Source: Streptococcus parauberis NCFD 2020 (GTDB lineage: Bacteria > Bacillota > Bacilli > Lactobacillales > Streptococcaceae). From it: 64,000 nt of DNA. The notes beneath the pieces are model-generated. The model saw only the letters and a program-made list of their open reading frames with translations, had not been told where the DNA came from and ran no database searches. Position 1 is the first letter of the stretch, and each line of letters opens with the position of its first letter. The stretch is from positions 2,016,501 through 2,080,500 of the forward strand of contig NZ_AEUT02000001.1 of assembly GCF_000187935.1 (NCBI RefSeq), read 5' to 3'. Shown piece by piece: positions 45,078-54,968 of this stretch. A program made the position numbers and the translations under genes.

Positions 45078-46418
45078 ATGAAATTTTTAGTTGATATTGC
45101 CAGTACACCAGCTATTTTGGTTGCCTTGATTGCGGTTATTGGTCTCTTGCTTCAAAAAAAAGCAACACCTGATATTGTCAAGGGTGGTATTAAAACTTTC
45201 GTTGGCTTCCTTGTTGTATCTGGCGAGGCCGGTATTGTACAAAGTTCATTAAATCCATTTGGAACAATGTTTGAACACGCCTTCCATCTGTCAGGCGTAG
45301 TACCAAATAATGAAGCAATTGTGGCTGTTGCTTTGACAAAATATGGTTCAGCAACCGCTCTAATCATGTTTGCAGGTATGATTTTCAACATTCTTATTGC
45401 CCGCTTTACAAAGTTTAAATACATTTTCTTAACTGGTCACCATACGCTTTATATGGCATGTATGATTGCTGTGATAATGAGTGTCTCTGGATTTAAGTCA
45501 GCATCACTTATCATCTTTGGCGGTTTAGCATTAGGTATTATTATGAGTATCTCTCCTGCATTTGTTCAAAAATTTATGATTCAATTGACAGGTAATGATA
45601 AAGTAGCTTTGGGGCACTTTAGTTCACTTGGCTACTGGCTAAGTGGAACTATCGGTGGTTTAGTTGGTGACAAATCTAAATCAACTGAAGATATTAAATT
45701 TCCAAAATCTTTATCTTTCTTACGTGATAGTACAGTAAGTATTACTATTTCAATGGCCATAATTTACTTGATTGTTGCGATTTTTGCTGGACCAGGATGG
45801 ATTGCTAAAGAATTGAGTAATGGAACACACGGACTTGTATTTGCTCTTCAATTAGCTGGACAATTTGCTGCAGGTGTCTTTGTAATTCTTGCAGGGGTTC
45901 GTCTCATTTTGGGTGAAATTGTCCCTGCCTTCAAAGGTATTTCAGAAAAATTGGTTCCAAATTCAAAACCTGCTTTGGATTGTCCAATTGTTTATCCATA
46001 TGCACCTAACGCAGTATTACTTGGTTTTATTTCAAGTTTTGCAGGTGGGTTAGTAAGTATGGCTGTGATGATTATGACTGGTACAACAGTTATTTTACCA
46101 GGAGTTGTCCCTCATTTCTTCTGTGGAGCTACTGCAGGTGTTATTGGTAATGCTGCAGGTGGTGTTAGAGGAGCAACTGTAGGTGCATTTATGCAAGGGG
46201 TATTAATTAGTTATCTTCCAATCTTCTTGATGCCAGTACTTGGTGGACTAGGATTTAAAGGAACAACCTTCTCTGATGCAGACTTTGGTTTATCAGGTAT
46301 CGTTCTTGGCATGCTTAATAAAATCGGTGGTGCGACTGCTATTGCTATTGGACTTGTTCTTATTTTAGTAACCCTCGTAGCATTCTCATTTGTAGGAAAA
46401 CAATCTAAGGAGGCGTAA
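45078..46418 (+). CDS. PTS EIIC, UlaA/SgaT-like permease
   Basis: A 446-residue permease with about ten membrane segments of the ascorbate EIIC class (IASTPAILVALIAVIGLLLQ at the N-terminus, DCPIVYPYAPNAVLLGFI in the middle). AGGAGGAGAG precedes the ATG. The true substrate is uncertain: the operon carries transketolase subunits, not the L-ascorbate-6-phosphate lactonase and epimerases of ula operons. Confidence 0.85.
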   Translation: MKFLVDIASTPAILVALIAVIGLLLQKKATPDIVKGGIKTFVGFLVVSGEAGIVQSSLNPFGTMFEHAFHLSGVVPNNEAIVAVALTKYGSATALIMFAGMIFNILIARFTKFKYIFLTGHHTLYMACMIAVIMSVSGFKSASLIIFGGLALGIIMSISPAFVQKFMIQLTGNDKVALGHFSSLGYWLSGTIGGLVGDKSKSTEDIKFPKSLSFLRDSTVSITISMAIIYLIVAIFAGPGWIAKELSNGTHGLVFALQLAGQFAAGVFVILAGVRLILGEIVPAFKGISEKLVPNSKPALDCPIVYPYAPNAVLLGFISSFAGGLVSMAVMIMTGTTVILPGVVPHFFCGATAGVIGNAAGGVRGATVGAFMQGVLISYLPIFLMPVLGGLGFKGTTFSDADFGLSGIVLGMLNKIGGATAIAIGLVLILVTLVAFSFVGKQSKEA

Positions 46419-46421
46419 TGA

Positions 46422-47276
46422 ATGACCTTAAGTGAAGCAAAACTAGCAGAACTAGAACAGTTTGCTCTAGAGATTAGAGTGAATATATTAGAAACGCTGA
46501 ACCATTTGGGCTTTGGTCACTATGGTGGAAGTTTGTCAATTGTTGAAACATTGGCAGTTCTCTATGGTGAAATCATACCAATGACCCCAGAGCTTTTTAG
46601 CAAGAAAGATCGTGATTATTTTGTTTTATCAAAAGGTCATGCTGGGCCGGCCCTCTATAGTACCTTGTACCTAAAAGGATTTTTTAATCAAGAGTTTCTT
46701 CATTCTTTAAATGCAAATGGAACACGACTTCCTTCACATCCTGATAAAAATTTAACACCTGGAGTTGACATGACAACAGGGTCATTGGGACAGGGTGTGA
46801 GTGTAGCCACCGGTATTGCATATGCCCAAGTAATTGAAAAATCAGACCACTTCACATATACAATTGTTGGTGATGGTGAATTGAATGAGGGACAGTGTTG
46901 GGAAGCATTCCAATTTGCTGCGCATCAAAAATTATCAAACTTATTTGTTTTCGTCGATGACAATAAAAAACAATTGGATGGTTTGACTGAAGAAATCTGT
47001 CAACCAGGTGATTATGTTCAAAAATTTGAAGCTTTTGGTTTTGAAGCTGTCCGTGTCGATGGTAGTAGCATTCTAGCAATTTATGATGCAATATTAGCTT
47101 TAAAATTATCTAATAGCTCTAAACCTAAGTGCATTGTTTTAGATACAATTAAAGGTCAAGGTGTATCATTAATTGAAAATATGACTTCTAACCACCATTT
47201 AAGACCAGATCAGGCACAACTCTCCGCTTTAAGTTCTGCAGCAAATGATTTGAGAAAAGAATTGGAGGTTGACTAA
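46422..47276 (+). CDS. Transketolase N-terminal (TPP-binding) subunit
   Basis: A 284-residue half-transketolase. The thiamine diphosphate motif is GDGELNEGQCWEAFQFAAHQK and ending VDDNKKQ, and the N-terminal catalytic region is FGHYGGSLS...KGHAGPALYSTLY. It pairs with the next gene, which begins within its stop codon (TAATG). Together they equal one transketolase, moving two-carbon units between sugar phosphates. Confidence 0.92.
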   Translation: MTLSEAKLAELEQFALEIRVNILETLNHLGFGHYGGSLSIVETLAVLYGEIIPMTPELFSKKDRDYFVLSKGHAGPALYSTLYLKGFFNQEFLHSLNANGTRLPSHPDKNLTPGVDMTTGSLGQGVSVATGIAYAQVIEKSDHFTYTIVGDGELNEGQCWEAFQFAAHQKLSNLFVFVDDNKKQLDGLTEEICQPGDYVQKFEAFGFEAVRVDGSSILAIYDAILALKLSNSSKPKCIVLDTIKGQGVSLIENMTSNHHLRPDQAQLSALSSAANDLRKELEVD

Positions 47277-48196
47277 TGACTAGACAAACAAAAGAAATGC
47301 GCCATGTTTATCGTGACTTTTTAGCCGAAGTGAGTGATAGTCATCCTCAAGTAGCAGCACTTGAAGCAGATTTATCAAGTTCAATGGCTACTAACAACTT
47401 ATCTCAGAGGTTAGGCAAACGTTTTGTCAACTTGGGAATAATGGAAGCGCAGATGATTGGATTAGGGGCCGGATTAGCCGTAAAAGGCTACCATCCTTAT
47501 ATACATACTTTTGGTCCGTTTGCTTCTAGACGTGTTTTTGACCAACTATTTATCTCCCTTGGTTACGCACAGTTACAAGCGACAATTATTGGTTCAGATG
47601 CAGGTGTGAGTGCTGAGATGAATGGTGGAACACATATGCCATTTGAAGATTTAGGATTACTCCGCTTGGTTCCAAAAGCTACTGTTTATGAAGTCAGTGA
47701 TGACATCCAATTTGAGGCTGTTTTGCAAGAAACATTAAGTATTTCAGGACTATCCTATATTAGAACGATTCGTAAAAAACCACTTCCGATATATGAAGCT
47801 GGCGAAGATTTCTCACAAGGGTACAAAGTTCTTCGTAGTGGCAAGGATGCAACAATTGTTGCTTCTGGTATCATGGTCGCAAAAGCAATGGAAGCAGCAG
47901 AGCTCTTATCAGAAAAAGGAAAAGAAGTTGAAGTTGTTGACCTCTTTAGAATTAAGCCATTACCGGAATCATCAATAGCTAATCTTATTGGGAAAACAAT
48001 TGTTACTGTAGAAAATCATAATCAAATTGGTGGTCTTGGGTCTGCTATTTGTGAAGCACTATCAACAGAGAAAAATACATCTGTTACTCGAATGGGTGTA
48101 AAAGAGTCCTTTGGTCAAGTCGGAAAAAGTGATTACCTACTTGATGTTTATGGCTTATCTACTAATCACATTGTTGAAACAGTCATGTCCTTATGA
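47276..48196 (+). CDS. Transketolase C-terminal (pyrimidine-binding) subunit
   Basis: A 306-residue protein. The pyrimidine-binding domain is ALEADLSSSMATNNLSQRLGKRFVNLGIMEAQMIGLGAGLA, with the conserved glutamate in NLGIMEAQ. A transketolase C-terminal domain follows (about 190-306). It overlaps the N-terminal subunit by one base, ensuring equal synthesis. A terminator follows, closing the PRD-PTS-transketolase operon. Confidence 0.92.
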   Translation: MTRQTKEMRHVYRDFLAEVSDSHPQVAALEADLSSSMATNNLSQRLGKRFVNLGIMEAQMIGLGAGLAVKGYHPYIHTFGPFASRRVFDQLFISLGYAQLQATIIGSDAGVSAEMNGGTHMPFEDLGLLRLVPKATVYEVSDDIQFEAVLQETLSISGLSYIRTIRKKPLPIYEAGEDFSQGYKVLRSGKDATIVASGIMVAKAMEAAELLSEKGKEVEVVDLFRIKPLPESSIANLIGKTIVTVENHNQIGGLGSAICEALSTEKNTSVTRMGVKESFGQVGKSDYLLDVYGLSTNHIVETVMSL

Positions 48197-48199
48197 AAA

Positions 48200-48234
48200 A
48201 AATGAGCAGCTTATACGAAGCTGCTCATTTTTTA
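48200..48234 (+). terminator. Terminator of the PTS/transketolase operon
   Basis: ATGAGCAGCTT-ATAC-GAAGCTGCTCAT followed by TTTTT. Confidence 0.88.
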
Positions 48235-48280
48235 AAATGGTGTTTAAAGCTGAATATTCTTAGTTTTTTTACTAGAAATT

Positions 48281-48289
48281 TGGTACAAT
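48281..48289 (+). promoter_or_regulatory. pepO extended -10 promoter
   Basis: TGGTACAAT, 58 bases before the pepO ATG. Confidence 0.55.
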
Positions 48290-48347
48290 GTAAGAGATTA
48301 CACTGCTTTTTAATAAGTAATAGCAGTAACTATTAGAAGGAGACATA

Positions 48348-50243
48348 ATGGTCGATTATAAAGAAAATTTTTATCACGCTGTTAATGGTAAATGGGCTGA
48401 AACAGCTGTAATCCCTGATGATAAACCTAGAACTGGTGGATTTTCAGACTTAGCTGATGAAATTGAAAATTTCATGTTAGAGACAACAGACAAATGGTTA
48501 GCAGGGCAAGAACAACCTCAAGATGCTATTTTAGGAAACTTTATTAAGTTTCACCAAATGACATCAGATTATGCTAAACGTGAAGAAGTAGGTGTACAAC
48601 CTGTCTTACCTTTGATTGAAGAATACCAAAATTTAAACTCGTTTGAAGAATTTGCCTCTAAGATTGCTGAATTCGAAATGACTGGTAAACCAAACCTCTT
48701 CCCATTTGGTGTAGCACCTGACTTTATGAATGCTCAGTTAAATGTACTTTGGGCAGAAGCACCATCTATTTTATTACCAGATACAACTTATTATGAAGAA
48801 GGGCACGAAAAAGCTGATGAATTGCGTCAGGTTTGGCGTCAGTCACAAGAAAAAATTCTGCGGAACTTTAATTTTTCAGACGAAGAAATTTCGGACTTAT
48901 TAGATAAAACACTTGAACTAGATAAGCAATTGGCACAGTATGTTCTTTCGCAAGAAGAAGCGTCTGAATATGTTAAGCTTTATCATCCATACGAATGGGC
49001 TGACTTTAGCAAATTAGCTCCAGAATTGCCATTAGATGCTATCTTTACGCAAATCTTAGGTCAGGTTCCAGATAAGGTTATTGTTCCTGAGGAACGCTTT
49101 TGGACGAAATTTGCTTCTCGCTATTATTCTGAAGCAAATTGGGACTTGTTGAAAGCTGATTTAATCATTGGTGCTGCCAATGCCTATAATTCCTATTTAA
49201 CAGATGCGATTAGGGTTGAATCTGGTGTTTATGGCCGTGCGCTCTCAGGAACACCTCAAGCCATGAATAAGAAAAAAGCTGCTTACTATCTCGCACAAGG
49301 ACCTTACAGTCAAGCAATTGGTTTATGGTATGCTGATAAGTTCTTCTCACCTGAGGCGAAAGCTGATGTGGAGCACAAAGTTGCTACGATGATCGATGTT
49401 TACAAATCGCGTTTACAAGCCGCTGATTGGCTAGCACCAGCTACACGTGAAAAAGCGATTATTAAACTAAATGTGATTACACCACACATTGGTTATCCGG
49501 AACAATTACCTGAAACTTATGCTAAGAAAATTATCGATGAGAGTCTATCATTAGTTGAAAATGCGCAAAAATTAGCGGCTATTTCAATCGCTCACAGTTG
49601 GAGTAAATGGAATCAACCTGTTGATCGGAAAGAATGGCATATGCCTGCTCATATGGTCAATGCTTACTATGATCCGCAACAGAATCAAATTGTCTTTCCT
49701 GCGGCCATCTTACAAGCACCTTTCTACTCATTAGAACAAAGTTCTTCAGCCAACTATGGCGGTATTGGAGCTGTTATTGCCCATGAAATTTCACACGCCT
49801 TTGATACTAACGGTGCTTCCTTCGATGAACATGGATCATTGAAAGATTGGTGGACTGAGGCAGACTACACAGCCTTTAAAGAAAGAACTGATAAGGTTGT
49901 TGACCAATTTGAAGGTTTGGATTCCTATGGAGCCAAGGTTAATGGTAAGTTAACTGTTTCTGAAAATGTAGCAGACCTTGGTGGTGTGGCTTGTGCTTTG
50001 GAAGCTGCCAAAAAAGAGGCTGACTTCTCAGCGCGTGATTACTTTGTTAACTTTGCTCGTATTTGGCGGATGAAAGCTCGCCCTGAATTTATGCAAATGA
50101 TGGCGACAGTTGATGTGCATGCACCAGGAGAATGGCGTACAAATGTTACGCTTACAAACTTTGATGAATTCCATCAAGAGTTCGGCGTAACTGAAGGAGA
50201 CTTTATGTGGCGTCGTCCTGAAGATAGGGTTATTATTTGGTAA
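48348..50243 (+). CDS. pepO: M13-family endopeptidase PepO
   Basis: A 631-residue neprilysin-family zinc metallopeptidase. HEISH (about 479-483) in VIAHEISHAFD supplies two zinc histidines, ENVADLGG near 540 the third ligand, and NAYYDPQQNQIVFPAA is the substrate-binding motif. There is no signal peptide. It cleaves oligopeptides, and in pathogenic streptococci surface-associated PepO has been linked to host protein binding. AAGGAG precedes the ATG. It is monocistronic. Confidence 0.95.
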   Translation: MVDYKENFYHAVNGKWAETAVIPDDKPRTGGFSDLADEIENFMLETTDKWLAGQEQPQDAILGNFIKFHQMTSDYAKREEVGVQPVLPLIEEYQNLNSFEEFASKIAEFEMTGKPNLFPFGVAPDFMNAQLNVLWAEAPSILLPDTTYYEEGHEKADELRQVWRQSQEKILRNFNFSDEEISDLLDKTLELDKQLAQYVLSQEEASEYVKLYHPYEWADFSKLAPELPLDAIFTQILGQVPDKVIVPEERFWTKFASRYYSEANWDLLKADLIIGAANAYNSYLTDAIRVESGVYGRALSGTPQAMNKKKAAYYLAQGPYSQAIGLWYADKFFSPEAKADVEHKVATMIDVYKSRLQAADWLAPATREKAIIKLNVITPHIGYPEQLPETYAKKIIDESLSLVENAQKLAAISIAHSWSKWNQPVDRKEWHMPAHMVNAYYDPQQNQIVFPAAILQAPFYSLEQSSSANYGGIGAVIAHEISHAFDTNGASFDEHGSLKDWWTEADYTAFKERTDKVVDQFEGLDSYGAKVNGKLTVSENVADLGGVACALEAAKKEADFSARDYFVNFARIWRMKARPEFMQMMATVDVHAPGEWRTNVTLTNFDEFHQEFGVTEGDFMWRRPEDRVIIW

Positions 50244-50248
50244 TAGAA

Positions 50249-50277
50249 AAGGTTGAGCCTAAGCTCAACCCTTTTTA
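50249..50277 (+). terminator. pepO terminator
   Basis: AGGTTGAGC-CTAA-GCTCAACC followed by CTTTTT. Confidence 0.85.
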
Positions 50278-50283
50278 TGAGAG

Positions 50284-50318
50284 AAAAAAACCTTGAACCA
50301 GTTGAGTTCAAGGTTTTT
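50284..50318 (-). terminator. tsf terminator
   Basis: AAAAACCTTGAAC / GTTCAAGGTTTTT on the minus strand directly after the tsf stop. Confidence 0.85.
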
Positions 50319-50325
50319 GTGGTTC

Positions 50326-51366
50326 TTAGTTATTAAGAGCAGCAGCCATTGTAGCAGCAACTTCTGATTCGAAGTCGTTAGCTTTTTTCTCGATACCTTC
50401 ACCAACTTCAAAACGTGCAAATGAGATTGCTTTTGCGTTTACTGAGTTTAGGTATTGTTCAACAGTTTTGCTGTCATCCATGATGTAAACTTGTGCTAAA
50501 AGTGTGTATGCTTGGTCAACTTTTGTGTTATCAAGCATGAAACGATCCATTTTACCTGGAATGATTTTATCCCAGATTTTTTCAGGTTTACCTTCAGCAG
50601 CTAATTCAGCTTTGATATCTTCTTCAGCTTTAGCAATAACTTCATCTGATAATTGAGCTTTTGATCCATAAGTTAAGAATGGAAGTGGAGCTTTATCAAC
50701 CATTGCACGTGATTCGTTATCAAGTTCAATAGCATGGTTAAGTTGTGCTAATTCATCGTGTACAAATTGAGGATCAAGTTCAGTGTATGAAAGAACAGTT
50801 GGTTTCATAGCTGCAACGTGCATTGCTACTTGTTTAGCAAGAGTTTCATCGCCACCTTCGATAACAGTGATAACACCAATGCGTCCACCGTTATGTTGGT
50901 ACGCACCAAAGTGTTGTTCGTCATTTTTTTCAATAAGTGCAAAACGACGGAATGAAATTTTTTCACCGATAGTAGCAGTTGCATTTACATATGCATTAGC
51001 TAATGTTTCACCAGAAGGCATAGTTAATTCAAGTGCTTCTTCGTTGTTAGCAGGTTTACCTTCAGCAATAACTTTGGCTGTTTCGTTAACTAATTCAACG
51101 AATTGAGCATTTTTTGCTACAAAGTCTGTTTCAGCATTAACTTCAACAACAGCAGCAACATTACCATTTACGTAAACACCAGTTAAACCTTCAGCGGCAA
51201 CACGGTCAGCTTTCTTAGCAGCTTTAGCCATACCTTTTTCACGGAGTAATTCAACTGCTTTGTCCATGTCTCCGTCAGTTTCAACAAGTGCTTTTTTAGC
51301 GTCCATAACGCCGGCACCAGATTTTTCACGCAACTCTTTTACAAGTTTTGCTGTAATTTCTGCCAT
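50326..51366 (-). CDS. tsf: Elongation factor Ts
   Basis: A 346-residue EF-Ts. The N-terminal UBA-like region [26 protein letters not shown] and the core TDFVAKN motif are typical. It regenerates EF-Tu-GTP. The frame continues upstream to 51399, but GGAGGA lies eight bases before the ATG at 51366. It is co-transcribed with rpsB through an intergenic attenuator. Confidence 0.97.
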   Translation of the reverse strand: MAEITAKLVKELREKSGAGVMDAKKALVETDGDMDKAVELLREKGMAKAAKKADRVAAEGLTGVYVNGNVAAVVEVNAETDFVAKNAQFVELVNETAKVIAEGKPANNEEALELTMPSGETLANAYVNATATIGEKISFRRFALIEKNDEQHFGAYQHNGGRIGVITVIEGGDETLAKQVAMHVAAMKPTVLSYTELDPQFVHDELAQLNHAIELDNESRAMVDKAPLPFLTYGSKAQLSDEVIAKAEEDIKAELAAEGKPEKIWDKIIPGKMDRFMLDNTKVDQAYTLLAQVYIMDDSKTVEQYLNSVNAKAISFARFEVGEGIEKKANDFESEVAATMAAALNN

Positions 51367-51402
51367 TAGTAAAATCCTCCAAAAATAATTTTTTATCAAT
51401 TT

Positions 51403-51440
51403 AAAAAAACGGAACAGAGCGGTTTGCTTCTGCCCCGTTT
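51403..51440 (-). terminator. rpsB-tsf intergenic terminator/attenuator
   Basis: On the minus strand AACGG-nn-CAGA arms pair around a ten-base loop and are followed by TTTTTTT. It probably sets the ratio of S2 to EF-Ts. Confidence 0.7.
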
Positions 51441-51485
51441 GGTTTTTCGATTGTCAAAGACTAATCATTCAAAATCTTAAGTGAA

Positions 51486-52253
51486 TTAAGCGTTGTCGCC
51501 TTCAACAACTTCAACGATTTCTTCGATTGAATCTGCTTTAGCTTCAGTTTCAAAGTTAACGTCTGCATCTTCACCTTGACGGCCTTCGATAACAGCGTCA
51601 GCTAATTTAGCAGTGATTAATTTAACGGCGCGGATAGCGTCATCGTTAGCTGGGATGATAACATCGATATCATCTGGATCAGCATTAGTATCAACCATAG
51701 CTACAACTGGAATACCAAGTTTTTTAGCTTCTTTAACAGCGATTTGTTCTTTATGTGGGTCAACAACGTACATTACGTCTGGGATACGAGGCATATCTTC
51801 GATACCACCTAGGAATTTTTCAAGACGTGCACGTTGTTTGTTAAGAAGTGAAACTTCTTTTTTAGGAAGAACTTCAAAAGTTCCTTCTTCTTCCATACGT
51901 TTGATTTCTTTCAAACGAGCGATACGTTTTTGGATTGTTCCCCAGTTAGTAAGAGTTCCACCTAACCAACGGTGGTTGATGAAGTATTGACCAGCACGAG
52001 TTGCTTCGTCTGCAACAGCTTCAGCAGCTTGTTTTTTAGTACCAACGAACAAGATAACAGCGTCATTTGCTGCAGCGTCACGAACAAATTCGTAAGCTTG
52101 GTCAGCTAATTTAACAGTTTGTTGTAAGTCGATAACGTGGATTCCGTTACGTTCTGTAAAGATGTATTTAGCCATCTTAGGGTTCCAGCGACGAGTTTGG
52201 TGGCCAAAGTGAACACCAGCCTCTAATAGTTGTTTCATTGAAATTACTGCCAT
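51486..52253 (-). CDS. rpsB: Ribosomal protein S2
   Basis: A 255-residue S2: [32 protein letters not shown] at the start (shown conserved in family), [12 protein letters not shown] in the middle, and an acidic C-terminus. AAGGAG precedes the ATG at 52253 by ten bases. A leader of about 115 bases separates it from its promoter. It forms the rpsB-tsf operon. Confidence 0.97.
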   Translation of the reverse strand: MAVISMKQLLEAGVHFGHQTRRWNPKMAKYIFTERNGIHVIDLQQTVKLADQAYEFVRDAAANDAVILFVGTKKQAAEAVADEATRAGQYFINHRWLGGTLTNWGTIQKRIARLKEIKRMEEEGTFEVLPKKEVSLLNKQRARLEKFLGGIEDMPRIPDVMYVVDPHKEQIAVKEAKKLGIPVVAMVDTNADPDDIDVIIPANDDAIRAVKLITAKLADAVIEGRQGEDADVNFETEAKADSIEEIVEVVEGDNA

Positions 52254-52403
52254 GAGTAGTTTCTCCTTCATAATGTTTTTTTCCTCTCTTAAACTTCAGC
52301 TTGCAGACTAACCCAAAGGGCAACAAGTCAACAATTGGTTTAAGATGAGTATTTGTCGCACAAACGACATGACCATTCTATCAAAAATATTCAATTTATG
52401 CAA
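52254..52403 (-). promoter_or_regulatory. rpsB promoter and structured leader
   Basis: On the minus strand TTGCAT (52398-52403), 17 bases, TAGAAT (52375-52380) with an extended TGA. The leader has a TGTCG / CGACA stem near its 5' end and further G/C-rich segments near CCCTTTGGG, suggesting a regulatory fold. Confidence 0.5.
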
Positions 52404-52474
52404 GTCAATCTCACTTTAATAAAACAAAAAAAACTACTCAGAAACTGTGATTAGTTAAAGAGTAGTTTGAATTA

Positions 52475-54010
52475 TTATTGACGGATTAAGTAGTCAAATG
52501 CGCCAATGGCAGCAGTTGCTCCTGATCCCATAGAAATGATAATTTGTTTATAAATAGAGTTTGTACAATCACCAGCAGCAAAGATACCAGGAATATTTGT
52601 AGAACCATGGCCGTCAACGACAATCTCGCCTCGGTCAGTTAATTCAATTCCACTATCTTTAAGCCATTGGGTATTCGGTATAAGTCCAATTTGGACAAAG
52701 ACACCTTCCAAGTCAACATGCTTTTCTTCTTGGCTTTCTCGGTCAGTGTAGTTGAGACCTGTTACATGATCTTGACCGACAATATCTTTCGTTGCTGCAT
52801 TAGTAATAATGGTTAAATTATTTGTTTTTGCAGCGCGATCTTGAAGGACTTGATCGGCTTTTACTTCAGGTAAAAACTCTAAGACAGTTACTTGTTTACA
52901 TAAACCAGCTAAGTCTAAGGCAGCTTCCATACCTGAATTACCGCCACCTATAACAGCAACATCTTTTCCTTCAAATAGTGGTCCGTCACAATGTGGACAG
53001 TAGGTCACCCCTTTGTTACGGAACTCATCTTCACCTGGAACATTGATGTTACGCCATTTTGCCCCAAGGGCTAGGATTGCTGTTTTAGCTTGTAATACAG
53101 CACCATTAGCAAGTGTTACTTCAATTAAATCTTCTTTTTTAGCAATCGAAGTAGCTAACTGAACTTTGATAATATCAACATTATAAGATTTTGTATGCTC
53201 TTCAATTTGGGCCATTAATTTAGGACCTTCAGTATAAAGAGTACCAATCATATTTTCAATGCCGACAGTCTCCATTACTTGTCCACCGAAAGTTTCAGCT
53301 AGAAGGCCAGTTTTCAGTCCTTTACGCGCAGCGTAGATTGCAGAGCTATTGCCCGCAGGGCCACCGCCAATGACAAGGACATCATATACGCCTTTTTCTG
53401 AAAAATTGTCAGCAGAGGCTGGGCCGGTAATCTTTTCCAATAGCTGTTCAACAGTGGTACGTCCTGAAGAAAAGACTTGGTTATCTAGGTAGACCGTTGG
53501 GACGGCCATGATTCCTCTTTCTTTAACCTCGTCTTGGAACATGCCACCTTCAATCATGGTGTGTGAAATCTTAGGATTTAAGACTGACATGATATTAAAT
53601 GCCTGTACTACATCAGGACAATTATGACATGATAAACTAACATAAGTTTCAAAATGAAGCTCTTTATCAATTGCTTTAATTTGATTCGCCAGCTCTTGTT
53701 CAATCTTTGGTGGTCGACCAGAAACTTGTAACAAAGCTAAAACAAATGATGTGAATTCATGTCCGAGTGGAATACCAGCAAATTCAACACCACTTTCTTT
53801 ATCTAATTGGGCAATTTTAAAACTGGGTTGTCTAGTTAGTGATTTTTCCTCGATGGTAATTTTACTAGACATGTTTGCTATTTCTTCTAAAAACTCTTTT
53901 ACGTTTTTAGAATTTTGATCATCACCAAGGTTTGCTTGAAAGACAATATCAGATTCTAATAGATCAAGGTATTGTTTGAGTTGGTTCTTAATATCTGGAG
54001 TAAGCGACAT
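52475..54010 (-). CDS. ahpF: Alkyl hydroperoxide reductase subunit F
   Basis: A 511-residue flavoprotein. The N-terminal double-thioredoxin domain has CHNC (about 129-132). FAD and NAD(P)H domains carry VLVIGGGPAGNSSAIYAARKG and VAVIGGGNSGMEAALDLAG, with the redox pair in TYCPHCDGPLF. It passes electrons from NADH to AhpC. It lies 32 bases downstream of ahpC with a GGAGGG site. Confidence 0.96.
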   Translation of the reverse strand: MSLTPDIKNQLKQYLDLLESDIVFQANLGDDQNSKNVKEFLEEIANMSSKITIEEKSLTRQPSFKIAQLDKESGVEFAGIPLGHEFTSFVLALLQVSGRPPKIEQELANQIKAIDKELHFETYVSLSCHNCPDVVQAFNIMSVLNPKISHTMIEGGMFQDEVKERGIMAVPTVYLDNQVFSSGRTTVEQLLEKITGPASADNFSEKGVYDVLVIGGGPAGNSSAIYAARKGLKTGLLAETFGGQVMETVGIENMIGTLYTEGPKLMAQIEEHTKSYNVDIIKVQLATSIAKKEDLIEVTLANGAVLQAKTAILALGAKWRNINVPGEDEFRNKGVTYCPHCDGPLFEGKDVAVIGGGNSGMEAALDLAGLCKQVTVLEFLPEVKADQVLQDRAAKTNNLTIITNAATKDIVGQDHVTGLNYTDRESQEEKHVDLEGVFVQIGLIPNTQWLKDSGIELTDRGEIVVDGHGSTNIPGIFAAGDCTNSIYKQIIISMGSGATAAIGAFDYLIRQ

Positions 54011-54042
54011 AAATTCCCTCCTTATCTATTGAAAAAAATTAA

Positions 54043-54603
54043 CTAAATTTTACCAACTAAATCTAGACTTGGAGTTAATGTTTCAGATCCTTCTTTCCAC
54101 TTAGCGGGACATACTTCACCTGGATGTTGACGAATATATTGAGCAGCATGGATTTTGTCAATTAGAGTGCTTGCATCACGTCCGATACCATCGGCATTGA
54201 TTTCCATCATTTGGATGATGCCATCTGGATCAATGATAAATGTTCCACGTTGAGCTAAGCCGTCTTCTGATAAGACCTCGAAAGCTTCTGAAATTTTATG
54301 TGAAGGGTCACCAATCATTGTATACTCAATTTTTCCAACAACTTCAGAGTCATCATGCCATGCTTTATGGACAAAGTGAGTATCTGTAGAAACTGAGTAG
54401 ACTTCAACACCTAATGATTTAAGAGATGCATATTGATCTTGTAAGTCACCAAGTTCAGTTGGACAAACAAAAGAGAAATCTGCAGGGTAGAAACAGAAAA
54501 TTGCCCATTTCCCTTTAATATCCTCACTAGTAACAGTGATAAACTCGCCATTATGATATGCGTCCGCTGAAAATTCAAGAATTTCTTTTCCGACTAAAGG
54601 CAT
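54043..54603 (-). CDS. ahpC: Alkyl hydroperoxide reductase subunit C (peroxiredoxin)
   Basis: A 186-residue typical 2-Cys peroxiredoxin. Peroxidatic Cys47 lies in [10 protein letters not shown] and the resolving Cys is in PGEVCPAKW near the C-terminus. It reduces hydrogen peroxide and organic peroxides with AhpF. AGGAGG precedes the ATG. A promoter at 54634-54662 and a PerR-type palindrome further upstream suggest peroxide control. Confidence 0.97.
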   Translation of the reverse strand: MPLVGKEILEFSADAYHNGEFITVTSEDIKGKWAIFCFYPADFSFVCPTELGDLQDQYASLKSLGVEVYSVSTDTHFVHKAWHDDSEVVGKIEYTMIGDPSHKISEAFEVLSEDGLAQRGTFIIDPDGIIQMMEINADGIGRDASTLIDKIHAAQYIRQHPGEVCPAKWKEGSETLTPSLDLVGKI

Positions 54604-54633
54604 TTACAAGTCCTCCTTCTTTTTTATACTTGT

Positions 54634-54662
54634 ATTATAGGCAAAGAAATAATAAAAGTCTA
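54634..54662 (-). promoter_or_regulatory. ahpCF promoter
   Basis: On the minus strand TAGACT (54657-54662), 17 bases, TATAAT (54634-54639), 31 bases before the ahpC ATG. Confidence 0.62.
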
Positions 54663-54760
54663 TTGAAAAAAGCTAGTAAAACAGGGCAATTATCAGAAAA
54701 TTCTAGTGGTATGAGATTGTTCTTAAATTAGAAATAATTTAAATAGCACTGTTGCAATAT

Positions 54761-54775
54761 TTAGAATGATTCTAA
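54761..54775. promoter_or_regulatory. PerR-type box upstream of ahpCF
   Basis: TTAGAATGATTCTAA is a perfect 7-1-7 inverted repeat and matches TTATAATNATTATAA at 12 of its 14 specified positions. It lies about 120 bases upstream of the ahpC -10, so direct repression of that promoter would be unusual. Confidence 0.55.
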
Positions 54776-54850
54776 TTGTTAAAAATATTGAACTAGGTTA
54801 GAAAAAAATTCCAAAAGTTTTTTTGATCCTATATTGAAGTTAAATTTATC

Positions 54851-54879
54851 TTGACCTTTACTGGAATTTAGGGTAAAAT
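54851..54879 (+). promoter_or_regulatory. tRNA-Cys promoter
   Basis: TTGACC (54851-54856), 17 bases, TAAAAT (54874-54879), 12 bases before the tRNA. Confidence 0.7.
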
Positions 54880-54891
54880 TATTACTGTTGT

Positions 54892-54962
54892 GGCGGTATA
54901 GCCAAGTGGTAAGGCACGGCTCTGCAAAAGCTTGATCGTCGGTTCAAATCCGTCTACCGCCT
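54892..54962 (+). tRNA. tRNA-Cys (anticodon GCA)
   Basis: A 71-base tRNA: acceptor arms GGCGGTA / TACCGCC, D-arm GCC-AAGTGGTAA-GGC, anticodon loop CTGCAAA (GCA), T-arm GTCGG-TTCAAAT-CCGTC region and discriminator T. No CCA is encoded. It stands alone with its own promoter and terminator. Confidence 0.95.
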
Positions 54963-54968
54963 TCATCC

